This document shows positions 40,901 through 46,752 of a stretch of DNA of 46,752 nucleotides, piece after piece. Each line of letters opens with the position of its first letter. The stretch's first letter is position 1. The notes below the pieces were generated by a model. The model was not told where the DNA came from. It saw nothing but the letters and a program-made list of their open reading frames with translations, and did no database searches. The stretch comes from Anaerolineaceae bacterium (lineage in GTDB: Bacteria; Chloroflexota; Anaerolineae; Promineifilales; Promineifilaceae): NCBI GenBank assembly GCA_002699125.1, contig PABI01000137.1:1-46752 (forward strand), given 5' to 3'. The position numbers and the translations under genes were made by a program.

Positions 40901-42941
40901 CACGATGGACAACTTTACCGAGGCCAATCCGGGCACGTCGGTGAACCTGGTGTTTGAACAGGCGACCTTCATCGAAGATTCAGTAGCGGGCGTATCGCGT
41001 GAAGGGGCGCTGGGCGGTGTGTTTGCCGTTATCGTCATTTTAATCTTCTTGAGCGGCCGTATCGGCAATAAATATAAAATAAGCTGGCAGGCGACGTTGG
41101 TTACGGCCGTTTCCATCCCCCTCTCCATCTTTACCGCCTTCCTGCTGATGGCCTGGGTGCCGCCCACCATCGGCGAATGGCTGCAAAACCTGGTGCAGTC
41201 CACCGACAGCAGCTTCCTCCGCTTCATCGCCCAGCTGTTCCCCACCGAAGTCACGCTCAATATCATGACTTTGAGCGGCCTAACGGTAGCCATTGGCCGC
41301 GTAGTCGATGATTCGATTGTGGTACTGGAAAACTCCTACCGCTACATCCAGCAGGGCGATGATCCCAAACACGCTGTTTTGCAAGGAACCAAAGAGGTGG
41401 CCATTGCCATCTTCTCCGCTACAGTGACTACGATGGCTGTGTTCCTGCCGTTAGGCCTGATTGGCGGCATCATCGGCTCCTTCTTCCTGCCTTTCGGCCT
41501 GACGGTAGCCTACGCTCTAGCCGCCAGCTTTGTCGTCTCTATTACGGTGGTGCCGGCGCTAACCTATCTGCTCATCCGCAAAGAAAACATTCCCGATGAG
41601 CGGGAAACGACGATGCAGCGTTGGTACACGCCCGCGTTGGAATGGGCCTTGCAGCATCGCTTTGTCACCATGCTGGCCGCCACGCTTATCTTCGCCGGCA
41701 GCCTGCTCCTGCTGGGCCAGCTGCCACAAAGCTTCATCCCCAGTATTGGCGAACCGACCATCAACGTCTCCATCTCGCTGCCGGCCGGTACCGGCATGGC
41801 TGAAACCAATGACGTGGTAGAAGAGCTGGAAGCGGCGATGCAGCAGTTTGAAGATATTGAAACCGTTCAGACCGAGATTGGCAGCGGTGGTGGATTTGAG
41901 GCCCTGTTTGGCGGCGGCATCAGCCAAAACCTGGCCAACCTGACGATCAGCGTAGGCGAAGAGATGGTGCAAGACGGCGAAGCGCTGAACAGTCTGACCA
42001 ATGAAGTGCGCCAGGAAGCGATTGGCATCATTGGCGAAGACAACGTGAGCGTTTCGGCTGCCTCCCAGACCGGCTTTAGCGGCTTCTCCATCATTCTGAC
42101 GGGTGAATCCCAGCAAGGATTGGAAACGTTGGTTGATGACGTGAAAGCGGCTATCGAATCGGTAGATGTGGACGGCGACAACATTCCCGACATTGCCAAT
42201 GTCTCCAGCAATGTGGATGGCGGCGCGGCCGGGAATGGCAGCAACGAAACGATTTTGCGGATAGACGGCCGTCCGGCCATCAGCTTCAGCGGTGAACTGG
42301 AAACGCAAAACACCCTCGGTGTCACCGATGCCGCCAAGCAGGAGATTAACGAGCTGGCTGTTTTGCCTGACACGGTTGAAGTAACCGAAGGGTTCGATTC
42401 GCAGCAGCAGGTGGAAGGGTTCGAGTCGATGCTGACGGCAATTGGCTACTCGATTGTCATCGTTTACATCATTATGGCGCTGACCTTCCGCAGCCTGATT
42501 CATCCGTTTACCATTTTGTTCAGCCTGCCGTTTGCCCTGGTGGGCGCGGCGCTGGCGTTGTTCCTTACCAACAGCGTGCTGGGCATCTCGGCCATGATTG
42601 GCTTGATGATGCTGGTAGGCATCGTCGTGACCAACGGCATTGTGCTGATGGAATTGGTGCAGCAGCTGCGCGCCAAAGGCCAAAACGTGTACGATGCCCT
42701 GGTGGAAGGCGGCCGTACCCGCCTGCGCCCCATCTGGATGACGGCTCTCACGGCTATCCTGGCCCTCATTCCGCTGGCAGCCAGCAATGAGGCCGGGGCC
42801 ATCATCGCCTCTGAATTGGCACGCGCAGTGATGGGCGGCTTGTTGGTGAGCACGGCTCTAACATTGATTGTGGTGCCAGTGGTGTACAGTCTGACTGAAC
42901 AGCTTTGGGTTAAATTAGTTGGTTTGTTTAAGCGATCTTGA
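37902..42941 (+). CDS. RND-superfamily efflux permease with a very large repeat-containing extracytoplasmic insertion
   Basis: 1679 residues, against about 1040 for ordinary AcrB-type pumps. TM1 (about 20-37) and the first porter segment look normal to about residue 180 (LLPRVEFPQTIVIVQW; VNDVSEVSISGG). Then comes an acidic linker, six degenerate modules starting near residues 208, 350, 439, 539, 628 and 740 (each beginning LPxxW-like, with TxDLTPE and LTPEILLALP blocks), an EPTAEPTAEPTA linker, and another LTPE-rich stretch. The standard fold resumes near 968 (ITRTDGNPSVLVSLYKAG). TM2-TM6 follow; GRVVDDSIVVLEN keeps the proton-relay Asp pair. The second half is ordinary, with VGIVVTNGIVLMEL. 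GAGGAG precedes the ATG. No membrane-fusion or outer-membrane partner is adjacent, so it may work alone in a single-membrane cell, with the insertion replacing a partner. Confidence 0.92.
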   Translation: MLSKFFDQITRLSLRFRWITIALTAVILGLGIYAATQLNLELLPRVEFPQTIVIVQWGDSESSTDVLNEITIPLEETLSVVEGVVNVESTTNNGFAVVIVRYDFGLDQDRLLAEIETAVAETDLPETADTNVLNFSLTDLPVVIASVSAADLELSELKQLVETKLQPQLAAVNDVSEVSISGGQELPEEVVIEAEDEEPAEEVDEDPGRLPLAVVQGARVLDVEIEYAQEITVDLLRSLAEYENAAEQVLLVLNLLPEDTLVYIQPEALSYLPQEYLEGLEPELVTELDEIATEFGGVGQYNIDEAIAALTPEEVAEVEPTAEPTAEPTAVPTTEPEAEPVADLPTVEPVSLPETWIAGAAQLGQVITDTSDITPEFMAGIAGFASEQLAELTPDMWRAIDPAAVAVVLPDIVETLEPMLAGQLIAIQNAANGITPEPVALPESWTTAAAAAGQELTTTADLTPEAMGLLASTAPQLLQDLTPEILLALPPEIQAALPAEYIATLDEGTAQTLTNIGIYVARNQATAVSTADVPLFTPVPLPETWIAGAAQLGQVITDTGDLTPEIMQGIVGFAPEQLAELTPEMWRAIDPDVAALALPEVADTLEPELLAQLNAIQNAANGVAPEPVDLPESWIATAAASGFPISTTADIPAEAFGLLSSVAPELLADLTPEILLAFPAETLAAIPEPFLDQLDPALQQTITNVVIANAQFEAETAVATGEEGESAEEAEAAPEPVDPARLPDLLIQGAAQAGFELENAQDITPEMIRLFGGLGPQGIQVLQLLTPDNLRLLQPEVIALLPAEFVTTLPEELRAELDEIAAEFGGAGALAIAEAEEAAELAEGAPELSGIWLEPSPEGEPSMFQTAADLLNNPFVPGAANFLNFFPTAPDVENPAEWMSALTPEVIQFLAENEEEFVETLEPQVLELFSPETLTFMLENYPDAFDAELAERLQGIAQGDIEVFVPEAAITRTDGNPSVLVSLYKAGDANTVNVAEEIFATMDNFTEANPGTSVNLVFEQATFIEDSVAGVSREGALGGVFAVIVILIFLSGRIGNKYKISWQATLVTAVSIPLSIFTAFLLMAWVPPTIGEWLQNLVQSTDSSFLRFIAQLFPTEVTLNIMTLSGLTVAIGRVVDDSIVVLENSYRYIQQGDDPKHAVLQGTKEVAIAIFSATVTTMAVFLPLGLIGGIIGSFFLPFGLTVAYALAASFVVSITVVPALTYLLIRKENIPDERETTMQRWYTPALEWALQHRFVTMLAATLIFAGSLLLLGQLPQSFIPSIGEPTINVSISLPAGTGMAETNDVVEELEAAMQQFEDIETVQTEIGSGGGFEALFGGGISQNLANLTISVGEEMVQDGEALNSLTNEVRQEAIGIIGEDNVSVSAASQTGFSGFSIILTGESQQGLETLVDDVKAAIESVDVDGDNIPDIANVSSNVDGGAAGNGSNETILRIDGRPAISFSGELETQNTLGVTDAAKQEINELAVLPDTVEVTEGFDSQQQVEGFESMLTAIGYSIVIVYIIMALTFRSLIHPFTILFSLPFALVGAALALFLTNSVLGISAMIGLMMLVGIVVTNGIVLMELVQQLRAKGQNVYDALVEGGRTRLRPIWMTALTAILALIPLAASNEAGAIIASELARAVMGGLLVSTALTLIVVPVVYSLTEQLWVKLVGLFKRS
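38949..40082 (+). repeat. 567-bp tandem duplication inside the RND gene
   Basis: Copy A 38949-39515 and copy B 39516-40082 each encode 189 residues beginning V-x-LPETWIAGAAQLGQVITDT and V-A/D-LPESW. The start codons of equivalent modules are exactly 567 bases apart (38949/39516 and 39216/39783). DNA similarity is high over WIAGAAQLGQ and MWRAIDP, lower elsewhere. Confidence 0.88.
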
Positions 42942-42952
42942 GTAACATTTTA

Positions 42953-42989
42953 GTCATTGGGTAATTGGCTGGAAAATTACTCAATGACT
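42953..42989. repeat. Near-perfect inverted repeat after the RND stop
   Basis: AGTCATTGG-TAATT opposes AATTACTCAATGACT across about eight bases, with one mismatch or indel. It stands just before the terminator. Confidence 0.6.
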
Positions 42990-43012
42990 TCATTGCCCAA
43001 TTACTGATAAGG

Positions 43013-43047
43013 AAAGCGCCGTTTTTATTGGCAGCGGCGCTTTTTTT
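43013..43047 (+). terminator. Intrinsic terminator after the RND gene
   Basis: AAAGCGCCG (43013-43021) pairs with CGGCGCTTT (43035-43043); loop of 13 bases; T-run to 43047. Confidence 0.85.
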
Positions 43048-43137
43048 GTGCATTTTGCCCTGGGCACTAATTTATTGCGACGAACGGCCGTAGTAGCGTA
43101 AGATTACAGCCAATTTTTTAATCAGAGGGAGGCGTTC

Positions 43138-44931
43138 TTGACTGGTGAAATCAGTTTGGTCTTAATCATATTAGGGGCATCCGTCGTTTTGTTCGCATCG
43201 GAAAAAATTCGGGTCGATGTGGTGGCGATGATGGTGCTGCTAACGCTGCTGCTAACCGGCTTGCTTACCACAGAAGAAGCTTTCTCTGGCTTTTCGAATC
43301 CAGCCGTCATCACCGTGTGGGCCATTTACATCGTCAGCGCCAGCCTGACGCACACCGGCATTGCCGACGTCATCGGCAAATATATTGGCCGCATTGCCGG
43401 CACAGAGGAAGCCCGGCTCACGCTGGTTGTGATGGCGGCGGTGGCGGTGATGTCTGCTTTTATGAATAATATTGGGGCTGCGGCCGTTTTGCTGCCGGTT
43501 ACCATCGGATTAGGCCGTAAAGCCCGGATTCCCGCCTCTAAACTGCTTATACCCCTGGCCTTTGGCTCTCTGTTGGGGGGGATTACGACCCTCATTGGCA
43601 CTCCACCCAACCTGCTGGCCAGTGATGCTCTACAGGAAGTGGGGCTTGCGCCATTTCAATTGTTTGATTTCACCCCGATGGGTCTCATTGTTTTGAGCAG
43701 CAGCTTGGTTTACATGTATTTTATTGGACGCCATTTGCTGCCCTGGTATGAAGAAACGCTGCACGAAGACCCGCAGGATTTCAACCGTGAATATCAGCTA
43801 AAAGATTACCTGGCAGAATTACACGTTTTGCCAGAGTCCCCGCTGATTGGCAAGACAATTGTGGAGAGCCGTCTGGGTGAATCTTATGATCTGACCGTGA
43901 TGGGCGTGCTGCGCGACGGCCGTATGCGATTAGGTATCTTGCCCAATGCCCACATCCGCGCCGGGGACATGCTGCTGGTAAAGGGGTCCGAAGAAAAAAT
44001 GCTGGCCGTGCGCAGCCAAATTGGCGTTACCCTGGTGCCCGACAATGAAATTGAAGAACTTGAATTGCAATCTGAGGAAGTTGTGGTCGCCGAGCTGGTG
44101 GTGAGCCAAAAAGCGCCTTTCATTGGCAAAACGATTAAAAACGCCAATTTCCGGGCACGCTACGGATTAACCGTACTGGCTATCTGGCGTGAAGAAAAAG
44201 CGATTGCCGGGCGGCTGGGCAATGCGCAGCTTAAGCTAGGAGACACGCTGCTGGTGCAGGGCCGCAAGGAGCGCATCGAAGAGGCGGGCAGCGACATCTC
44301 CTTCTTGCTCCTCACCGAACACGAGGAGCCAACGCTGCGCACCAGCAAAGCGCCACTCAATCTGCTTATTTTTGTGTCGATGATTACGATGGTGGGGCTG
44401 GGCTGGCTGCATATTTCCGTTGCGGCCGTTTTGGGGGCTGTGCTCTCCGTGGTAACCGGCTGCCTGACAATGGATGAGGCATATAAATCTATTGAGTGGA
44501 AATCTGTTTATTTGATTGCCGGCATGTTGCCGATGGGCATTGCCATGGAAAACAGTGGTGCCGCCCAATTTTTATCTGAGCAGGTCATAGGTCTGGTTGG
44601 CTCTCTAGGGCCACGAGGCGTTATGGTGGGATTGTTCATTTTGACCACCTTGCTTACGGCATTCATGTCTAATGCGGCAGCAGCCGTTTTGGTGGCGCCG
44701 ATTGCCATTCAGTCAGCTTTTAGTTTAGGCCTGGACCCGCACGCTTATGTGATGGGCATCGCTATAGCTGCTTCCAACTCGTTCGTAACGCCGATTGGCC
44801 ATCAGGCATGTGTGCTGGTTTACGGACCCGGCGGCTACCGCTTTTTTGACTTTGCCAAAGTAGGGCTGCCGCTCACTATTATCATCTGGATTTTGTTGGC
44901 GATCTTTTTGCCTATATTCTTTCCCTTTTAG
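43138..44931 (+). CDS. SLC13/DASS-family permease with two TrkA-C (RCK-C) domains
   Basis: 597 residues. The start is TTG with AGGGAGG five bases upstream. The membrane part is split: helices to about residue 205 with SAFMNNIGAAAVLLPV and GTPPNLLASDAL, then two cytosolic TrkA-C domains (about 218-300, ESPLIGKTIVESRL; about 310-390, KAPFIGKTIKNANF, both ending in DxLLVxG), then helices from about 400 with FMSNAAAAVLVAPIA and NSFVTPIGHQACVLVYGPGGY. The SNxxT/NNxxA and TPP elements are the Na+/anion site of the family. Substrate may be sulfate, dicarboxylate or another anion; the RCK-C pair suggests ligand regulation. It is ten bases from the following ABC permease. Confidence 0.92.
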   Translation: MTGEISLVLIILGASVVLFASEKIRVDVVAMMVLLTLLLTGLLTTEEAFSGFSNPAVITVWAIYIVSASLTHTGIADVIGKYIGRIAGTEEARLTLVVMAAVAVMSAFMNNIGAAAVLLPVTIGLGRKARIPASKLLIPLAFGSLLGGITTLIGTPPNLLASDALQEVGLAPFQLFDFTPMGLIVLSSSLVYMYFIGRHLLPWYEETLHEDPQDFNREYQLKDYLAELHVLPESPLIGKTIVESRLGESYDLTVMGVLRDGRMRLGILPNAHIRAGDMLLVKGSEEKMLAVRSQIGVTLVPDNEIEELELQSEEVVVAELVVSQKAPFIGKTIKNANFRARYGLTVLAIWREEKAIAGRLGNAQLKLGDTLLVQGRKERIEEAGSDISFLLLTEHEEPTLRTSKAPLNLLIFVSMITMVGLGWLHISVAAVLGAVLSVVTGCLTMDEAYKSIEWKSVYLIAGMLPMGIAMENSGAAQFLSEQVIGLVGSLGPRGVMVGLFILTTLLTAFMSNAAAAVLVAPIAIQSAFSLGLDPHAYVMGIAIAASNSFVTPIGHQACVLVYGPGGYRFFDFAKVGLPLTIIIWILLAIFLPIFFPF

Positions 44932-44941
44932 TTGATTCAAG

Positions 44942-46609
44942 ATGACGAGTAAGCAATCTTTTTGGCAGCAACAAGCAAAACGATGGCCGGTGATTTTACT
45001 CCTGCCGCTGCTGTTTCTGCTGGTATTCTTTTTCTACCCGCTGGGAAATATTTTTCGCCTTAGCCTGACGGCCGATGCGTTGGCTGAGTTGGTGCAACGG
45101 CCGTCTTTTCGCAGCGTGATCTGGTTTACGGTGTGGCAAGCGGCGCTTTCCACCGGGCTGACGCTGCTGCTAGGGCTGCCGGCGGCTTATCTTTTTGCCC
45201 GCTATGAGTTCCGGGGCAAGACGATTTTGCGCACCCTCACCACCATTCCTTTTGTGATGCCTACGGTGGTCGTGGCGGCAGCATTCCGCGCTTTACTGGG
45301 AGCCAATGGGCCGCTGAACCGCTTGCTGACGGCCGTTTTGCAAACAGAAACCCCACCCATTCAGCTAGAGCAAACGTTAACCATTATCTTGTTGGCCCAC
45401 GTTTTCTACAACGTCACCGTGGTGGTGCGACTCGTCGGCGGCTTTTGGGGCAACCTGAATCCGCGGCTGGTGGAAGCAGCCCAAACATTAGGCGCTTCAC
45501 CGCGCCGTGCCTTTTGGGAAATCACGCTGCCGTTGTTACGGCCGTCGCTCATCAGCGCCAGTTTGCTCATTTACCTGTTTACTTTCACCAGCTTTGGCGT
45601 AGTGCTCATTTTGGGCGGTCCCGCCTTCAGCACCATCGAGACTGAAATCTATCGCCAATACATCACCTTTTTACGGCCCGATGTGGCCGGAGCACTTTCC
45701 CTGCTGCAAATTGCGTTTACTTTCGGCCTAATGTCGCTATACGCAAAATGGCAGCAGCAAACGGCCGTTGCCCTCGATTTCCACCCGCAAGAGAGCACCT
45801 TGCGCCGGGCCAAAACCGCTCGTGAAAAAGCGGCCATTGGCAGCATGGTTGGGGGATTGTTGCTCTTTTTGCTGGCACCGCTGCTGGCCCTGGTCTGGCA
45901 GTCGCTGGTGGACCGTGAAGGCCAGTTTACCCTGGCGTATTACCAGGCCCTGCCCACGCTGCGCCGGGACAGCATTGTCTTCGTGCCGCCGCTCACCGCC
46001 TTGCGCAATTCGCTGGGCTATGCCCTGCTGACGGTGATCGTGGCCGGGGTGTTTGGGGTATTGACGGCAACTTTGTTGATACGTCCGTCCCGCTGGCGCA
46101 GCTGGCTCGATCCGCTTTTTATGCTGCCGCTAGGAGCCTCGGCCGTGACGCTGGGGTTTGGCTACGTGGTGACGTTTCGCTGGCTGCGCACCTCGCCGCT
46201 GCTGGTGCTGATTGCCCATGTGCTGGTGGCGTTTCCTTTTGTGGTGCGCACGCTGCTGCCCGTTTTGCAAGGCATCAAGCCCAGCCTGCGCGAGGCGGCG
46301 GCGGTGCTGGGCGCATCCCCCACCCGCGTCTGGCGTGAGGTCGATTTGCCCATTGTGGGACGGGCGCTGCTGGTGGCTTCTGTGTTTGCTTTTACAGTGA
46401 GCATGGGCGAATTTGGCGCAACCAGTTTTATCGTGCGGCCCAACAGCGGCTACCTCACCATTCCCATTGCCATTGAGCGTTTTTTAGGCCAGCCAGGCGC
46501 GCTTAATTACGGTCAGGCACTGGCGATGAGCACAATTTTGATGGTGGTAACGGCCGTTGGCTTCATCGCCATTGAACGGTTCCGCTACGCCGATATCGGC
46601 GAATTTTGA
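44942..46609 (+). CDS. ABC importer permease with two fused transmembrane domains (ThiP/FbpB type)
   Basis: 555 residues, about twelve helices in two homologous halves. Each half has an EAA coupling loop: EAAQTLGASPRRAFWEITLP (about 180) and EAAAVLGASPTRVWREVDLP (about 459). The fused layout and the closing SMGEFGATSFIVRP segment match thiamine (ThiP) and ferric-iron (FbpB) permeases; the two cannot be separated from sequence alone. No binding protein or ATPase is in the window; they may lie beyond the right edge or elsewhere. There is no clear ribosome site; coupling to the SLC13 gene ten bases upstream is possible though the functions look unrelated. Confidence 0.88.
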   Translation: MTSKQSFWQQQAKRWPVILLLPLLFLLVFFFYPLGNIFRLSLTADALAELVQRPSFRSVIWFTVWQAALSTGLTLLLGLPAAYLFARYEFRGKTILRTLTTIPFVMPTVVVAAAFRALLGANGPLNRLLTAVLQTETPPIQLEQTLTIILLAHVFYNVTVVVRLVGGFWGNLNPRLVEAAQTLGASPRRAFWEITLPLLRPSLISASLLIYLFTFTSFGVVLILGGPAFSTIETEIYRQYITFLRPDVAGALSLLQIAFTFGLMSLYAKWQQQTAVALDFHPQESTLRRAKTAREKAAIGSMVGGLLLFLLAPLLALVWQSLVDREGQFTLAYYQALPTLRRDSIVFVPPLTALRNSLGYALLTVIVAGVFGVLTATLLIRPSRWRSWLDPLFMLPLGASAVTLGFGYVVTFRWLRTSPLLVLIAHVLVAFPFVVRTLLPVLQGIKPSLREAAAVLGASPTRVWREVDLPIVGRALLVASVFAFTVSMGEFGATSFIVRPNSGYLTIPIAIERFLGQPGALNYGQALAMSTILMVVTAVGFIAIERFRYADIGEF

Positions 46610-46705
46610 TGTGGGCAGGTGGTACATAATACATACCTTGTCAATGGGCTAAACCCATCAGTTACAAGTTAAGCTATTTTGTGAGTTGTCAAGCCAGAAA
46701 TTGGC

Positions 46706-46711
46706 TACAAT
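46706..46711 (+). promoter_or_regulatory. Probable -10 element next to a start codon at the right edge
   Basis: TACAAT ends six bases before the ATG at 46718, without a Shine-Dalgarno site. The pattern repeats that before the ABC-LytTR gene. Confidence 0.35.
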
Positions 46712-46717
46712 TCACGT

Positions 46718-46752
46718 ATGAAAAAAGCAAACCAAGAATCCAAAAGCACAGT
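46718..46752 (+). CDS. First codons of a gene cut by the window end
   Basis: ATG then MKKANQESKST, open to the last base. Too short to identify; the Lys/Asn/Gln start is typical of a soluble protein N-terminus. Supported mainly by the adjacent promoter-like TACAAT. Confidence 0.3.
   Translation, partial: MKKANQESKST

Noticed and set aside
41559..42683. 374-codon open frame opposite the RND gene
   Set aside because: Antisense to conserved RND helices; composition (His, Gln, Asn rich) is that of a shadow frame.

Overview
The window (about 46.8 kb, moderately GC-rich) looks like chromosomal DNA of an uncultured or little-studied bacterium, most plausibly a Chloroflexota (Anaerolineae-like) member. 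This rests on gene content: tandem-repeat secreted S8 protease with a PxKF domain, ABC-LytTR fusion, RND pump without a membrane-fusion partner, many short dispersed palindromes, and good Shine-Dalgarno sites next to apparently leaderless starts. No 16S or other marker is present, so the taxonomy is inference. No rRNA, tRNA, CRISPR array or insertion sequence was seen.

Layout. 1-4.3 kb: end of a MidA-like methyltransferase-type gene, a zinc efflux unit (ArsR/CzrA-type repressor plus CDF exporter) with a likely operator, a lone tyrosine recombinase and a RibD-C reductase. 4.4-10.4 kb: a giant secreted subtilase with a long untranslated leader. 10.5-20.2 kb: a phosphate island on the minus strand (manA-like, phoR-like, phoB-like, pstSCAB, a Na/Pi-type carrier and a tandem universal stress protein) with two sets of 11-bp-spaced GGTAACA repeats that look like Pho boxes. 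20.3-23.8 kb: a TRAP transporter whose binding protein faces its two membrane subunits across a bidirectional terminator. 23.9-27.1 kb: NAD-dependent DNA ligase and a zinc alcohol dehydrogenase.

27.3-33.0 kb: an apparent self-contained export system: a regulator fusing a degenerate ABC ATPase to a LytTR DNA-binding domain, a 69-residue two-helix membrane protein, an intact ABC ATPase, two paralogous ABC-2 permeases with overlapping or tightly coupled starts, then a PGAP1-like hydrolase. 33.2-34.6 kb: a queuosine-precursor transporter preceded by a strongly structured leader RNA ending in an intrinsic terminator, and a VOC-fold protein. 34.7-37.3 kb: glmS and an 870-bp non-coding stretch full of imperfect palindromes. 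37.4-43.0 kb: a MarR regulator with a symmetrical candidate operator and a 1679-residue RND exporter carrying a repeat-built insertion of roughly 650-700 residues. 43.1-46.6 kb: an SLC13 permease with two TrkA-C domains and a fused two-domain ABC permease (ThiP/FbpB type); the first codons of another gene touch the right edge.

The strongest leads are the structured leader RNA upstream of the queuosine-precursor transporter, the pseudo-ATPase-LytTR regulator and its linked ABC exporter, the repeat-loaded RND pump, and a palindromic octamer (ACGGCCGT) that recurs about 60 times across the window, far beyond chance.
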